From an uncultured Methylococcaceae bacterium (lineage in GTDB: Bacteria > Pseudomonadota > Gammaproteobacteria > Methylococcales > Methylomonadaceae): a stretch of DNA of 7,116 nucleotides. Under the pieces are notes generated by a model, which was not told where the DNA came from, made no database searches, and saw only the letters and a program-made list of their open reading frames with translations. This document shows, one piece after another, positions 1 to 7,116 of the stretch; within the stretch, counting starts at the first letter, position 1; each line of letters opens with the position of its first letter. The DNA lies in assembly GCA_903839795.1 (NCBI GenBank), contig CAIMDR010000194.1, positions 1-7,116 of the forward strand, given 5' to 3'. A program made the position numbers and the translations under genes.

Positions 1-178
1 GTTCAAGGTGAAAGGCGAAAGGTGAAGGGCGAAGGGCGAAAGATTCAAGGCAAAGGGCAATTATTTGATTGTTTGCGCCTTTAATTTAGCCTTTCGCCTT
101 TCGCCTGCTTTTAACCTTTCGCCTTTCGCCTGCTCTTATCCTTTCACCTGCCTTTAACCTTTAACCTGCCTTCATCCT
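1..178. repeat. Heptad low-complexity repeat with two opposed arms downstream of hisD
   Basis: Positions 4-59 are eight consecutive 7-mers of the type AAAGGCG, AAAGGTG, AAGGGCG or CAAGGCA on the plus strand. From about 76 to 173 the same motif appears on the opposite strand as CCTTTCGCCTTTCGCC and CCTTTAACCTTTAACC. The 20-mer CCTTTCGCCTTTCGCCTGCT occurs at 90-109 and again, identical, at 115-134, a 25-base period. Because the arms face each other, bases 28-42 can pair with 91-105 or 116-130 with one mismatch of 15. The loop region (about 60-75) is A+T-rich. No T-run typical of an intrinsic terminator follows the hairpin, so a terminator role for hisD transcripts is inference only. The repeat reaches into the end of hisD. 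I see no coding potential in it. Confidence 0.85.
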
Positions 179-1471
179 ATATTCAGCAGATCGCGCATGC
201 GCTGTCAGGCTCTCACCACGCGCCAGGATGGATGCTGTTTTACCCAAGGTATCTGCCCCAACTTGTGAACAGTTAATTAAACTGGAGCGCTTTTGAAAAT
301 CATAAACGCCTAAGGGTGATGAAAAGCGTGCCGTACCGGACGTTGGTAAAACATGATTAGGTCCCGCGCAATAATCACCCAAGGCTTCAGGGGTGTAGCG
401 CCCCATAAAAATAGCGCCCGCATGACGAATATGTTCACTTAATGCTTCGGGATTTTCAACAGACAACTCCAAATGTTCAGGTGCAATAACGTTAGCGATA
501 TCGGCAGCCTGCTTTAAATTATCCACTTTAATTAATGCGCCTCGGGTTGATAACGATGCTTTAATGATTTCGGCACGTTCCATACCCGGCAATAAATTAT
601 TGATGCTTTGCTCAACCGCTTTAAGATAATCACCATCATCGCTGATTAAAATGGCCTGCGCATTTTCATCATGCTCGGCCTGAGAGAACAAATCCATGGC
701 AATCCAGTCAGGATTGGTTTTGCCGTCACAGATAATCAAAATTTCCGAAGGCCCGGCAATCATATCAATCCCCACCTGCCCAAACACCAGTTTTTTGGCA
801 GTGGCGACATAAATATTACCGGGGCCGACAATTTTTGCGACCGCAGGAATGGTTTCAGTGCCATAAGCCAGCGCAGCAACAGCTTGCGCCCCACCGATAG
901 TAAAGACCCGATCCACACCCGCCAGGAACGCCGCCGCCAAAACCAACGTATTGGTTTCACCCTGAGGCGTGGGCACCACCATAATCAATTCACTAACCCC
1001 CGCTACTTTTGCAGGAATCGCGTTCATTAACACGGACGAGGGGTAAGAAGCTTTCCCGCCCGGCACATAAAGGCCAACACGATCCAATGGCGTCACTTTT
1101 TGCCCCAATACCGACCCGTCAGCCTCGGTGTATTGCCAAGACTGTATTTTTTGATGTTCCGCATAAGCACGAATACGGTCAGCCGCTATTTGCAAAGCTT
1201 GCGCCTGCTCGGGCGGCAATTGTTCCCACGCTGATTTAAGCGCTTCTTTAGACAATTCCAACTCACACGACTGAGTAATATTGCGCTGATCAAAACGGTT
1301 CGTGTAGTCAATAACCGCTTTATCACCGTTTTTACGGACATCCGCAATAATCGCCAATACCCGTTGCTGAATATCCAAATCGTCAGCTTCATCCCAAGCC
1401 AGAAGGTGCTGCAATTGCTGATCAAAATCAACGGATGCAGCATCAAGTTTAGTGATCGTTAAATAGGACAT
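161..1471 (-). CDS. hisD: Histidinol dehydrogenase
   Basis: Catalyses the last two steps of histidine biosynthesis, oxidising L-histidinol to L-histidine through histidinal with two NAD+ in the cytosol. The 436 residues are close to the usual length (E. coli about 434), so the gene is complete. Visible family residues are the zinc ligands Gln264 and His267 ([11 protein letters not shown]), Asp366 ([14 protein letters not shown]) and His425 (SLTAHARS), and the catalytic pair Glu332-His333 (APEHLEL). The nucleotide-binding region includes [14 protein letters not shown] (133-146) and VGPGN (215-219). The ATG start gives the family-like N-terminus and there is no other Met before residue 149. No purine-rich Shine-Dalgarno sequence precedes it (the upstream bases are ACTTACCACC). 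The last three sense codons and the stop (161-172) lie inside the flanking heptad repeat, giving a tail ending MKAG. It is separated from hisG by a two-gene insert and from the gene just upstream by 33 bases. hisC is not seen downstream in this window. Confidence 0.97.
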   Translation of the reverse strand: MSYLTITKLDAASVDFDQQLQHLLAWDEADDLDIQQRVLAIIADVRKNGDKAVIDYTNRFDQRNITQSCELELSKEALKSAWEQLPPEQAQALQIAADRIRAYAEHQKIQSWQYTEADGSVLGQKVTPLDRVGLYVPGGKASYPSSVLMNAIPAKVAGVSELIMVVPTPQGETNTLVLAAAFLAGVDRVFTIGGAQAVAALAYGTETIPAVAKIVGPGNIYVATAKKLVFGQVGIDMIAGPSEILIICDGKTNPDWIAMDLFSQAEHDENAQAILISDDGDYLKAVEQSINNLLPGMERAEIIKASLSTRGALIKVDNLKQAADIANVIAPEHLELSVENPEALSEHIRHAGAIFMGRYTPEALGDYCAGPNHVLPTSGTARFSSPLGVYDFQKRSSLINCSQVGADTLGKTASILARGESLTAHARSAEYRMKAG

Positions 1472-1504
1472 GGTGGTAAGTCAGTTAAGTAAAAATTAAA
1501 TAAT

Positions 1505-2200
1505 TCAAGCCAAGTTTTGTGCTGAAATAGATTCACAAAAGTTAAATAAACTTCTTAGGCTGGATAAATGATTGGTTTCTTCAACGCGCTTTTGCAATTG
1601 TTCCAGATAATGTTTTTCACCCACTTCATTAGGATTAGCTTTAGAATATCTAATATTCTTTTCTGCCAACATTTTTCTTAAATAAGCTTCATGATAAATA
1701 GAAATAGATCCATTATTAAACCAATCTGGTTTAGTCATTAATTCTGGATCTTGTTGCGAAATATCATAAAATTTACTGTGATTTATGAAATCAGCATTAT
1801 CTGAATTCCGTGGATAAACTCTACTATTACCTAAAAACCATGTTTCCATGCAACATTTTTGCGTAATAATGTGCAAATGACAACTTGAATTAATAACTAT
1901 ATTTTCAGCTTGTATAAACTGCTCAACTTCTGCTATTTTAGCCTGTGCTGTCATATCATCGGCATCAATCACCAAAATAAGCCAATCGTAATTACCCTGT
2001 TCATTCACTTCATCAACAGAGCTTCTTAAATGGTTATCGAGAATACTAGGATAACCGCCCACACTGATTAAATAATAGTTACTTTTGTTAGCCTGACTTG
2101 CATTATTTATACGAGAAAAATCAACTGGCAATAAATGTTCGAGCCATTGCGGATATACTTTTCTTTCAGTTTTTCCTTCAACTAAAAAATAGAGATTCAA
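1505..2200 (-). CDS. TOPRIM-like protein (DUF4276/RloB-like), partner of upstream ATPase
   Basis: A 231-residue soluble protein that I cannot name. What is seen: an N-terminal strand followed by an acidic motif, YFLVEGKTERKVYP (4-17, Glu8), then a hydrophobic strand ending in a DxD-type cluster, LILVIDADD (74-82, Asp79, Asp81, Asp82). This pairing is the hallmark of metal-binding TOPRIM nuclease-like folds. A later motif, CCMETWFLGN (116-125), resembles the conserved Glu-x-Trp-Phe-Leu motif of DUF4276/RloB-type proteins. The start is TTG, overlapping the ATPase stop by four bases (TTGA). A GGAG at 2208-2211 sits seven bases upstream and supports this start, and no nearer ATG exists. The A+T-rich composition matches the ATPase and differs from the his genes. 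By analogy with PARIS AriB, OLD or AbiL systems it may be the nuclease effector controlled by the ATPase; that is inference. Confidence is high that it is a real gene and moderate for the fold. Confidence 0.7.
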   Translation of the reverse strand: MNLYFLVEGKTERKVYPQWLEHLLPVDFSRINNASQANKSNYYLISVGGYPSILDNHLRSSVDEVNEQGNYDWLILVIDADDMTAQAKIAEVEQFIQAENIVINSSCHLHIITQKCCMETWFLGNSRVYPRNSDNADFINHSKFYDISQQDPELMTKPDWFNNGSISIYHEAYLRKMLAEKNIRYSKANPNEVGEKHYLEQLQKRVEETNHLSSLRSLFNFCESISAQNLA

Positions 2201-3348
2201 CTGTTCACTCCGTCCGTATAGGCATCTAAATTAATCAATTGAGTAAAAGCTTGGTGTTTAGAAGTACCTATACCAAAAGTTTCAGCGTCAGTAGCGGTCA
2301 CAACTCCACCTTCTCTGGTTACCAACTTCCAATGTGAAACAGCTATGTTATTAATAATATAAGGATGATGACTGGTAATAATAAATTGCAAGTTACGCTC
2401 AGAAGAGACAATGCTAGAAGTCAACTCGTCAATACAATTAATACCTAAGCTATTTTCAAATTCGTCAATTAATATGACGGTATCATCGGAGCATAGATGT
2501 AATTCGGCAATGTGCATTAATGTTCTGAACATACCCGATGATATTTTTAATTCATCTATCCAATGGGCAACTCCTTTTTCTTTAATTTGAATAAAGGGCA
2601 ATTCTCTAAGAAAAATAGATAATTTTTTATAACTATTACTGGTTGGCTCTATTTTTATAGATTCAATATACGGAAATATGTCAATAAAAGAGGATTCTAT
2701 TCTTAAAAATGACTCATGTTGATTTTTGTACAATAAAAAAAGTTTTGTTCTAATATCTTCATCGCTATTTCTAATGGTCTCTAAACTTTTATATTGTTCC
2801 AATTTTGCATCGATTTCATCATCAAAACCGAAACGTGGAATTTGAGAATTATCTCCAGCATTATCATCAAATATAATTTTTTTAAAGTCTTCATGTACGT
2901 CCTTTATTTTTTCTTCCTCTTTTAATAAAAAAAGAACGCTTTCCTGCTGTGATAATTTAACAGTTTTTTCACCGTCAAATACAATGCCGTCTTTGTCTCT
3001 TTTAACAATCAGCACATCATTAATAAATAGCTCTTCATAATCAATATAAGGCTTATCTTTTTCATCGCTATCATCAAATCGAGATACAAATTCTGGAATA
3101 AACCCCTTATTCTGAAATGCACCGCGCCACTTGTAATCATGCCCAGTGCTTGTGCTAAATTCAATTTCCCATTTCAAACCATTTAAAGAACGTCCTTGTG
3201 ATATTTTTTTTAAATTCAGTAATGCCTTTAATATTTGCGTTTTGCCTACACCAGAAGCACCTACCAATAGCGTAAGCTGTTTAAAACTTATCGATTTCAG
3301 CTCCCAGTCCGTAGATTGGTCTTCATAAATAAGGGATTTAATATACAT
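2197..3348 (-). CDS. AAA/ABC-type ATPase (AAA_15/AAA_21-like), putative defence module sensor
   Basis: A 383-residue ATPase of the ABC/SMC-like class seen in OLD, PARIS AriA and many abortive-infection proteins. Walker A is GASGVGKT (30-37, Lys36). An ABC signature-like ISSGMFR lies at 269-275. Walker B with catalytic acid is VILIDEFENSLG (291-302, Asp295-Glu296), including the D-loop. The H-loop is ITSHHPYII (324-332). The insert between Walker A and the signature (about 60-265) is charged and helical-looking, without a long coiled coil, zinc hook or transmembrane helix. No TOPRIM domain is fused at the C-terminus; it is encoded instead by the next gene, which overlaps by four bases. The ATG start is preceded by a weak GGCGGA six bases upstream. 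It begins 47 bases after the hisG stop, with no convincing promoter of its own, so it is probably read from the murA-hisG transcript. Visibly A+T-richer than the flanking genes, suggesting acquisition. The exact family is not assigned. Confidence 0.85.
   Translation of the reverse strand: MYIKSLIYEDQSTDWELKSISFKQLTLLVGASGVGKTQILKALLNLKKISQGRSLNGLKWEIEFSTSTGHDYKWRGAFQNKGFIPEFVSRFDDSDEKDKPYIDYEELFINDVLIVKRDKDGIVFDGEKTVKLSQQESVLFLLKEEEKIKDVHEDFKKIIFDDNAGDNSQIPRFGFDDEIDAKLEQYKSLETIRNSDEDIRTKLFLLYKNQHESFLRIESSFIDIFPYIESIKIEPTSNSYKKLSIFLRELPFIQIKEKGVAHWIDELKISSGMFRTLMHIAELHLCSDDTVILIDEFENSLGINCIDELTSSIVSSERNLQFIITSHHPYIINNIAVSHWKLVTREGGVVTATDAETFGIGTSKHQAFTQLINLDAYTDGVNS
2208..2211 (-). promoter_or_regulatory. 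Ribosome binding site inside the ATPase gene, fixing the TTG start of the TOPRIM-like gene
   Basis: On the minus strand GGAG is followed by seven bases (TGAACAG) and then TTG. It lies within the last codons of the ATPase gene. Spacing is optimal, and no ATG or GTG is placed as well, so this site decides the unusual TTG start. Together with the TTGA stop/start overlap it suggests translational coupling of the pair. Confidence 0.7.
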
Positions 3349-3395
3349 AATAATTCCGCCAGCTTACTTAAAATAGTGAGCGTGTTAGATAAGTC

Positions 3396-4022
3396 TTACC
3401 TATTTGCCAAGGTTTTTTCAAATTGAATCAGTAACGCAGAAATCGCTTCATGTTTCATTTTCATGGCTGCTTTATTAACCACCAGTCGTGAACTTATATT
3501 CATAATAAGTTCACGCGGCTCAAGGTCGTTGGCCTTTAAGGTATTGCCGGTATCAACCAAATCCACAATACAATCAGCAAGACCGACTAACGGCGCAAGC
3601 TCCATTGAACCATATAACTTAATAATCTCGGCCTGTATCCCTTTACTGGCAAAATAACTTTGGGCAATTTTAACGTATTTAGTAGCCACACGAATACGAC
3701 CCCGATGTTCCGGGGCATCCTTATGTGCCGCCGTCATCAACCGGCAACAGGCGATATTTAAATCCAACGGCTCATACAGACTCTCAGCGCCATGCTCAAG
3801 CAATACATCTTTGCCGGCAATCCCCAAATCCGCTGCGCCATATTCTACAAAAGTAGGCACATCGGTCGCGCGAATAATCACCAACTGGACATCATCACGG
3901 GTGGTCGCAAGAATTAATTTGCGACAGGTTTTAGGATCATCAATAGGCACAATGCCGGCTTCTGCCAACAAGGGCAACGCTTCTTCATAAATTCTGCCCT
4001 TGGATACGGCGATGGTTAACAT
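3396..4022 (-). CDS. hisG: ATP phosphoribosyltransferase, short form (HisG-S)
   Basis: Catalyses the first, committed step of histidine synthesis: ATP plus PRPP gives phosphoribosyl-ATP. The N-terminus ([18 protein letters not shown]) and the PRPP-binding loop DLVDTGNTL (154-162) are diagnostic, as is [12 protein letters not shown] (61-72). At 208 residues it is the short form: it ends after the catalytic domains and lacks the roughly 80-residue C-terminal regulatory domain of the E. coli-type enzyme. Short-form enzymes normally act in a complex with HisZ, a HisRS-like regulatory subunit, which carries histidine feedback inhibition; no hisZ is in this window. The start is well supported: AAGGA at 4028-4032 precedes the ATG by five bases and overlaps the murA stop codon, so murA and hisG are almost certainly co-transcribed. 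hisD, its usual neighbour in related gammaproteobacteria, is displaced by about 1.9 kb. Confidence 0.96.
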   Translation of the reverse strand: MLTIAVSKGRIYEEALPLLAEAGIVPIDDPKTCRKLILATTRDDVQLVIIRATDVPTFVEYGAADLGIAGKDVLLEHGAESLYEPLDLNIACCRLMTAAHKDAPEHRGRIRVATKYVKIAQSYFASKGIQAEIIKLYGSMELAPLVGLADCIVDLVDTGNTLKANDLEPRELIMNISSRLVVNKAAMKMKHEAISALLIQFEKTLANR

Positions 4023-4027
4023 GTTAA

Positions 4028-4030
4028 TCC

Positions 4031-4032
<2 letters not shown>
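4028..4032 (-). promoter_or_regulatory. Ribosome binding site of hisG within the murA stop
   Basis: AAGGA on the minus strand, five bases before the hisG ATG and overlapping the TAA that ends murA. It confirms the hisG start and the murA-hisG operon arrangement. Confidence 0.75.
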
Positions 4033-5654
<1,622 letters not shown>

Positions 5655-5658
<4 letters not shown>

Positions 5659-6122
5659 TTTTTTTCTTCCGCTGACTTAAACAGGAATTGACCCAAAGCT
5701 TTTTCAAGAATGATGGCTGAATTAGTGATATCAATTTTTCCATCATTCTGCAAATACACATCTGAACCGCCCGGCTCAAGATTGACGTACTGCTCACCTA
5801 ACAAACCGGCGGTAAACACACTGGCGGTTGTATCATCCGGAAGCGTGTTGTACTTTGAATCAATGCTCATCTGAACGACTGATTCGTAGGTTTTTGGGTC
5901 AAAGCTAATTGAACTGACCTTGCCGATTTTGACGCCTGCCGCAGAAACCGGAGATTTAGGTTTTAGTCCGCCTGAGTTTTCAAAACGCGCGGTTATAGTA
6001 TAACTTTCCCCGTCGGTAAAAGAGCTTAAATTGCTGACCTGCAAAGCAAGAAAAAATAATCCGACAATACCTGACGCGACAAAAAGTCCGACAAGCGTGT
6101 CCTGAGTACTGGTGTGCTGCAT
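5655..6122 (-). CDS. mlaD: MCE-domain phospholipid-binding subunit of the Mla transporter
   Basis: An inner-membrane-anchored periplasmic protein that forms the hexameric lipid-binding ring over MlaE. Numbering from the chosen start, a single N-terminal transmembrane segment spans about residues 11-29, followed by an MCE domain (about 39-118) with ARFENSGGLKPKSPVSAAGVKIGKV and the pore-loop region AGLLGEQYVNLEPGG (105-119). A C-terminal helix, LEKALGQFLF (139-148), matches the E. coli pattern. At 155 residues it is shorter than E. coli MlaD (183), lacking the low-complexity tail. Start choice: a TTG at 6135-6137 is in frame and would add five residues, but it overlaps the GGAG (6132-6135) that lies nine bases before the ATG at 6120-6122, so the ATG is the better start. 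It then follows the mlaE stop by one base and overlaps mlaB by four. Confidence 0.93.
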
Positions 6123-6123
6123 A

Positions 6124-6906
6124 TTAATGGTCTCCAAACATGAGTGCGGTCAGGATAAAATCCAAACCTAAAATACTAAAAGCTGAATTTACGACGGTAC
6201 GTGTAGTCGCGCGACTAACGCCTTCCGAAGTGGGAATGGCATCATAACCTTCAAACAAAGCTATCCAAGAGGCTACAAAACCAAACACGATACTTTTGAT
6301 AACACCATTGATGATGTCATCCTTAAAATCAATACTGGCCTGCATTTGCGCCCAATAGGCACCTTCATCAACGCCCAACAAGCCGGAACCGATTATCTGC
6401 CCGCCAATAATACCTACGGCACTAAACAAGGCAGCCAGTAACGGCATGGATATTAAGCCTGCCAAAAAGCGCGGAGTAATAATGCGCTTTATCGGATCAA
6501 CCGCCATCATTTCCATGCCCGATAGCTGCTCGGTCGCTTTCATCAGACCAATTTCCGCCGTTAAAGCAGAACCCGCCCTGCCCGCAAATAAAAGCGCCGA
6601 AACCACAGGCCCCAATTCCCGCACCAAAGAAGCCGCCACCATCACACCCAGCGTTTCTTCTGCGCCAAAATCAGACAGCGTGTAATAACCCTGCAAACCC
6701 AAAACCATACCGACAAACAGCCCGGAAATGGAGATAATTAAAAAAGATAACACACCTACAGAATACAACTGATTAAGCAGTAATCGGGGGCGAAGCAATA
6801 CGCTGAATGTGCCGGAAAGAGTCTGAAGCAAAAAGTAGCTTGCACGCCCCAACTTGGTAAAGCTGGTACGCGTACTTTTACCCAAATATTGTAGAAATTG
6901 AATCAT
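6124..6906 (-). CDS. mlaE: Mla phospholipid ABC transporter permease
   Basis: The membrane permease of the Mla system, which moves phospholipids between inner and outer membranes to keep outer-membrane lipid asymmetry. The 260 residues equal the E. coli protein in length. Signature stretches include YSVGVLSFLI (48-57), FVGMVLGLQGY (64-74), RELGPVVSALLFAGRAGSALTAEIG (96-120), the coupling segment ATEQLSGMEMMAVDP (124-138) and the C-terminal GYDAIPTSEGVSRATTRTVV (220-239). About five or six hydrophobic segments are visible. The ATG gives a typical amphipathic N-terminus (IQFLQYLGKSTRTSF...LGRAS). It has no clear Shine-Dalgarno sequence. Normally mlaF, the ATPase partner, ends just upstream; the 210 bases to the right show no MlaF sequence, so mlaF lies outside the window or elsewhere in the genome. 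Confidence 0.97.
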   Translation of the reverse strand: MIQFLQYLGKSTRTSFTKLGRASYFLLQTLSGTFSVLLRPRLLLNQLYSVGVLSFLIISISGLFVGMVLGLQGYYTLSDFGAEETLGVMVAASLVRELGPVVSALLFAGRAGSALTAEIGLMKATEQLSGMEMMAVDPIKRIITPRFLAGLISMPLLAALFSAVGIIGGQIIGSGLLGVDEGAYWAQMQASIDFKDDIINGVIKSIVFGFVASWIALFEGYDAIPTSEGVSRATTRTVVNSAFSILGLDFILTALMFGDH

Positions 6907-7037
6907 TTTATAGTCTATTTATACAGTCAGCGTTAAGTTTGTGGTGTCTTGGCGATCTTAAAATCAGCTGATATAAGGCCCAAACCAGAAAGTACAGGGT
7001 TACATCGGCTACCAACTTAAGACGGGACAGTTCGAGG
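6907..7037. other. Non-coding stretch upstream of mlaE
   Basis: No gene is seen. On the minus strand there is a TATAAAT about 15 bases before the mlaE ATG, but no matching -35 hexamer at 16-18 bases, so I do not call a promoter. A perfect 10-base palindrome, ATCAGCTGAT, lies at 6963-6972; a palindrome this short may be chance or a small operator. If mlaE is the first gene of its operon, its promoter should lie here or in the adjoining repeat. Confidence 0.5.
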
Positions 7038-7116
7038 TTAAGCCGTTCGTGGTGAGCTTGTCGAACCATGAACGACTTAACCGCTCACCCTTCGACAGGC
7101 TCAGGACGAACGGTTA
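7038..7116. repeat. Palindromic pair of dispersed intergenic repeats (REP-like)
   Basis: Two copies of a roughly 32-base element in opposite orientation. Copy A on the plus strand (7043-7074) begins CCGTTCGTGGTGAGCTTG. Copy B on the minus strand (7113-7082) begins CCGTTCGTCCTGAGCCTG. They share CCGTTCGT, TGAGC, TGTCGAA, and a GA and CG at the end, and are flanked by TTAA or TAA. Elements of this kind are common in intergenic regions of many environmental proteobacteria. The pair can form one long imperfect hairpin or two small ones. It may be cut by the window edge. Confidence 0.8.

Noticed and set aside
1..178. CRISPR array
   Set aside because: Units are only 7 bases with no unique spacers, and the motif changes strand; this is a low-complexity repeat.
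671..1030. 119-residue open frame on the plus strand inside hisD
   Set aside because: Antisense shadow of a fully conserved hisD region; composition is atypical and no family motif is seen.
1505..3348. Toxin-antitoxin pair
   Set aside because: Protein sizes and the full ABC ATPase motif set fit an ATPase/nuclease module better than a classic small toxin-antitoxin pair; no DNA-binding antitoxin domain is visible.
3349..3395. Possible promoter for the ATPase gene in the hisG-ATPase spacer (TATTTT as a -10)
   Set aside because: No -35-like hexamer at suitable spacing; only A+T richness supports it.
6907..6960. Promoter for mlaE using TATAAAT
   Set aside because: The hexamer 17 bases upstream does not resemble TTGACA, and the site is too close to the start codon to be convincing.

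Overview
The window looks like a gammaproteobacterial chromosome segment. All eight genes lie on the minus strand and read from right to left: mlaE, mlaD, mlaB, murA, hisG, an AAA ATPase, a TOPRIM-like protein, hisD. The backbone order mla–murA–hisG–hisD is a known gammaproteobacterial arrangement. Genus cannot be fixed from this sequence. The short HisG, the GAAAGGC-type heptad repeats and the CCGTTCGT...TGTCGAA dispersed repeat would fit a Methylococcales-like methanotroph, but this is a low-confidence inference.

Right part (5305-7116): the terminal 80 bases are a palindromic pair of dispersed repeats. A short non-coding stretch follows, then mlaE (permease), mlaD (MCE lipid-binding subunit) and mlaB (STAS subunit) of the Mla phospholipid transporter of the inner membrane. 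These three genes are tightly packed. No mlaC lies between mlaD and mlaB, no ibaG/bolA lies between mlaB and murA, and no mlaF lies directly upstream of mlaE within the window.

Middle (3396-5296): murA (first committed step of peptidoglycan synthesis) is followed by hisG in the short form that normally needs a HisZ regulatory subunit.

Insert (1505-3348): two visibly A+T-richer genes sit between hisG and hisD, where many relatives have the two his genes adjacent. The first encodes an ABC/SMC-like AAA ATPase. The second encodes a small protein with TOPRIM-type motifs, starts at TTG and overlaps the ATPase stop by 4 bases. The architecture and gene order resemble two-gene ATPase plus TOPRIM defence modules (PARIS, AbiL-like, split OLD-like), but I cannot assign the pair to a named family. 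This is the most interesting part of the window.

Left part (1-1471): hisD is complete, and its last codons and stop lie inside a 7-base-period, low-complexity repeat that fills the rest of the window. The repeat changes strand polarity near position 70, so it can fold back on itself and may serve as the 3' end of the operon transcript.
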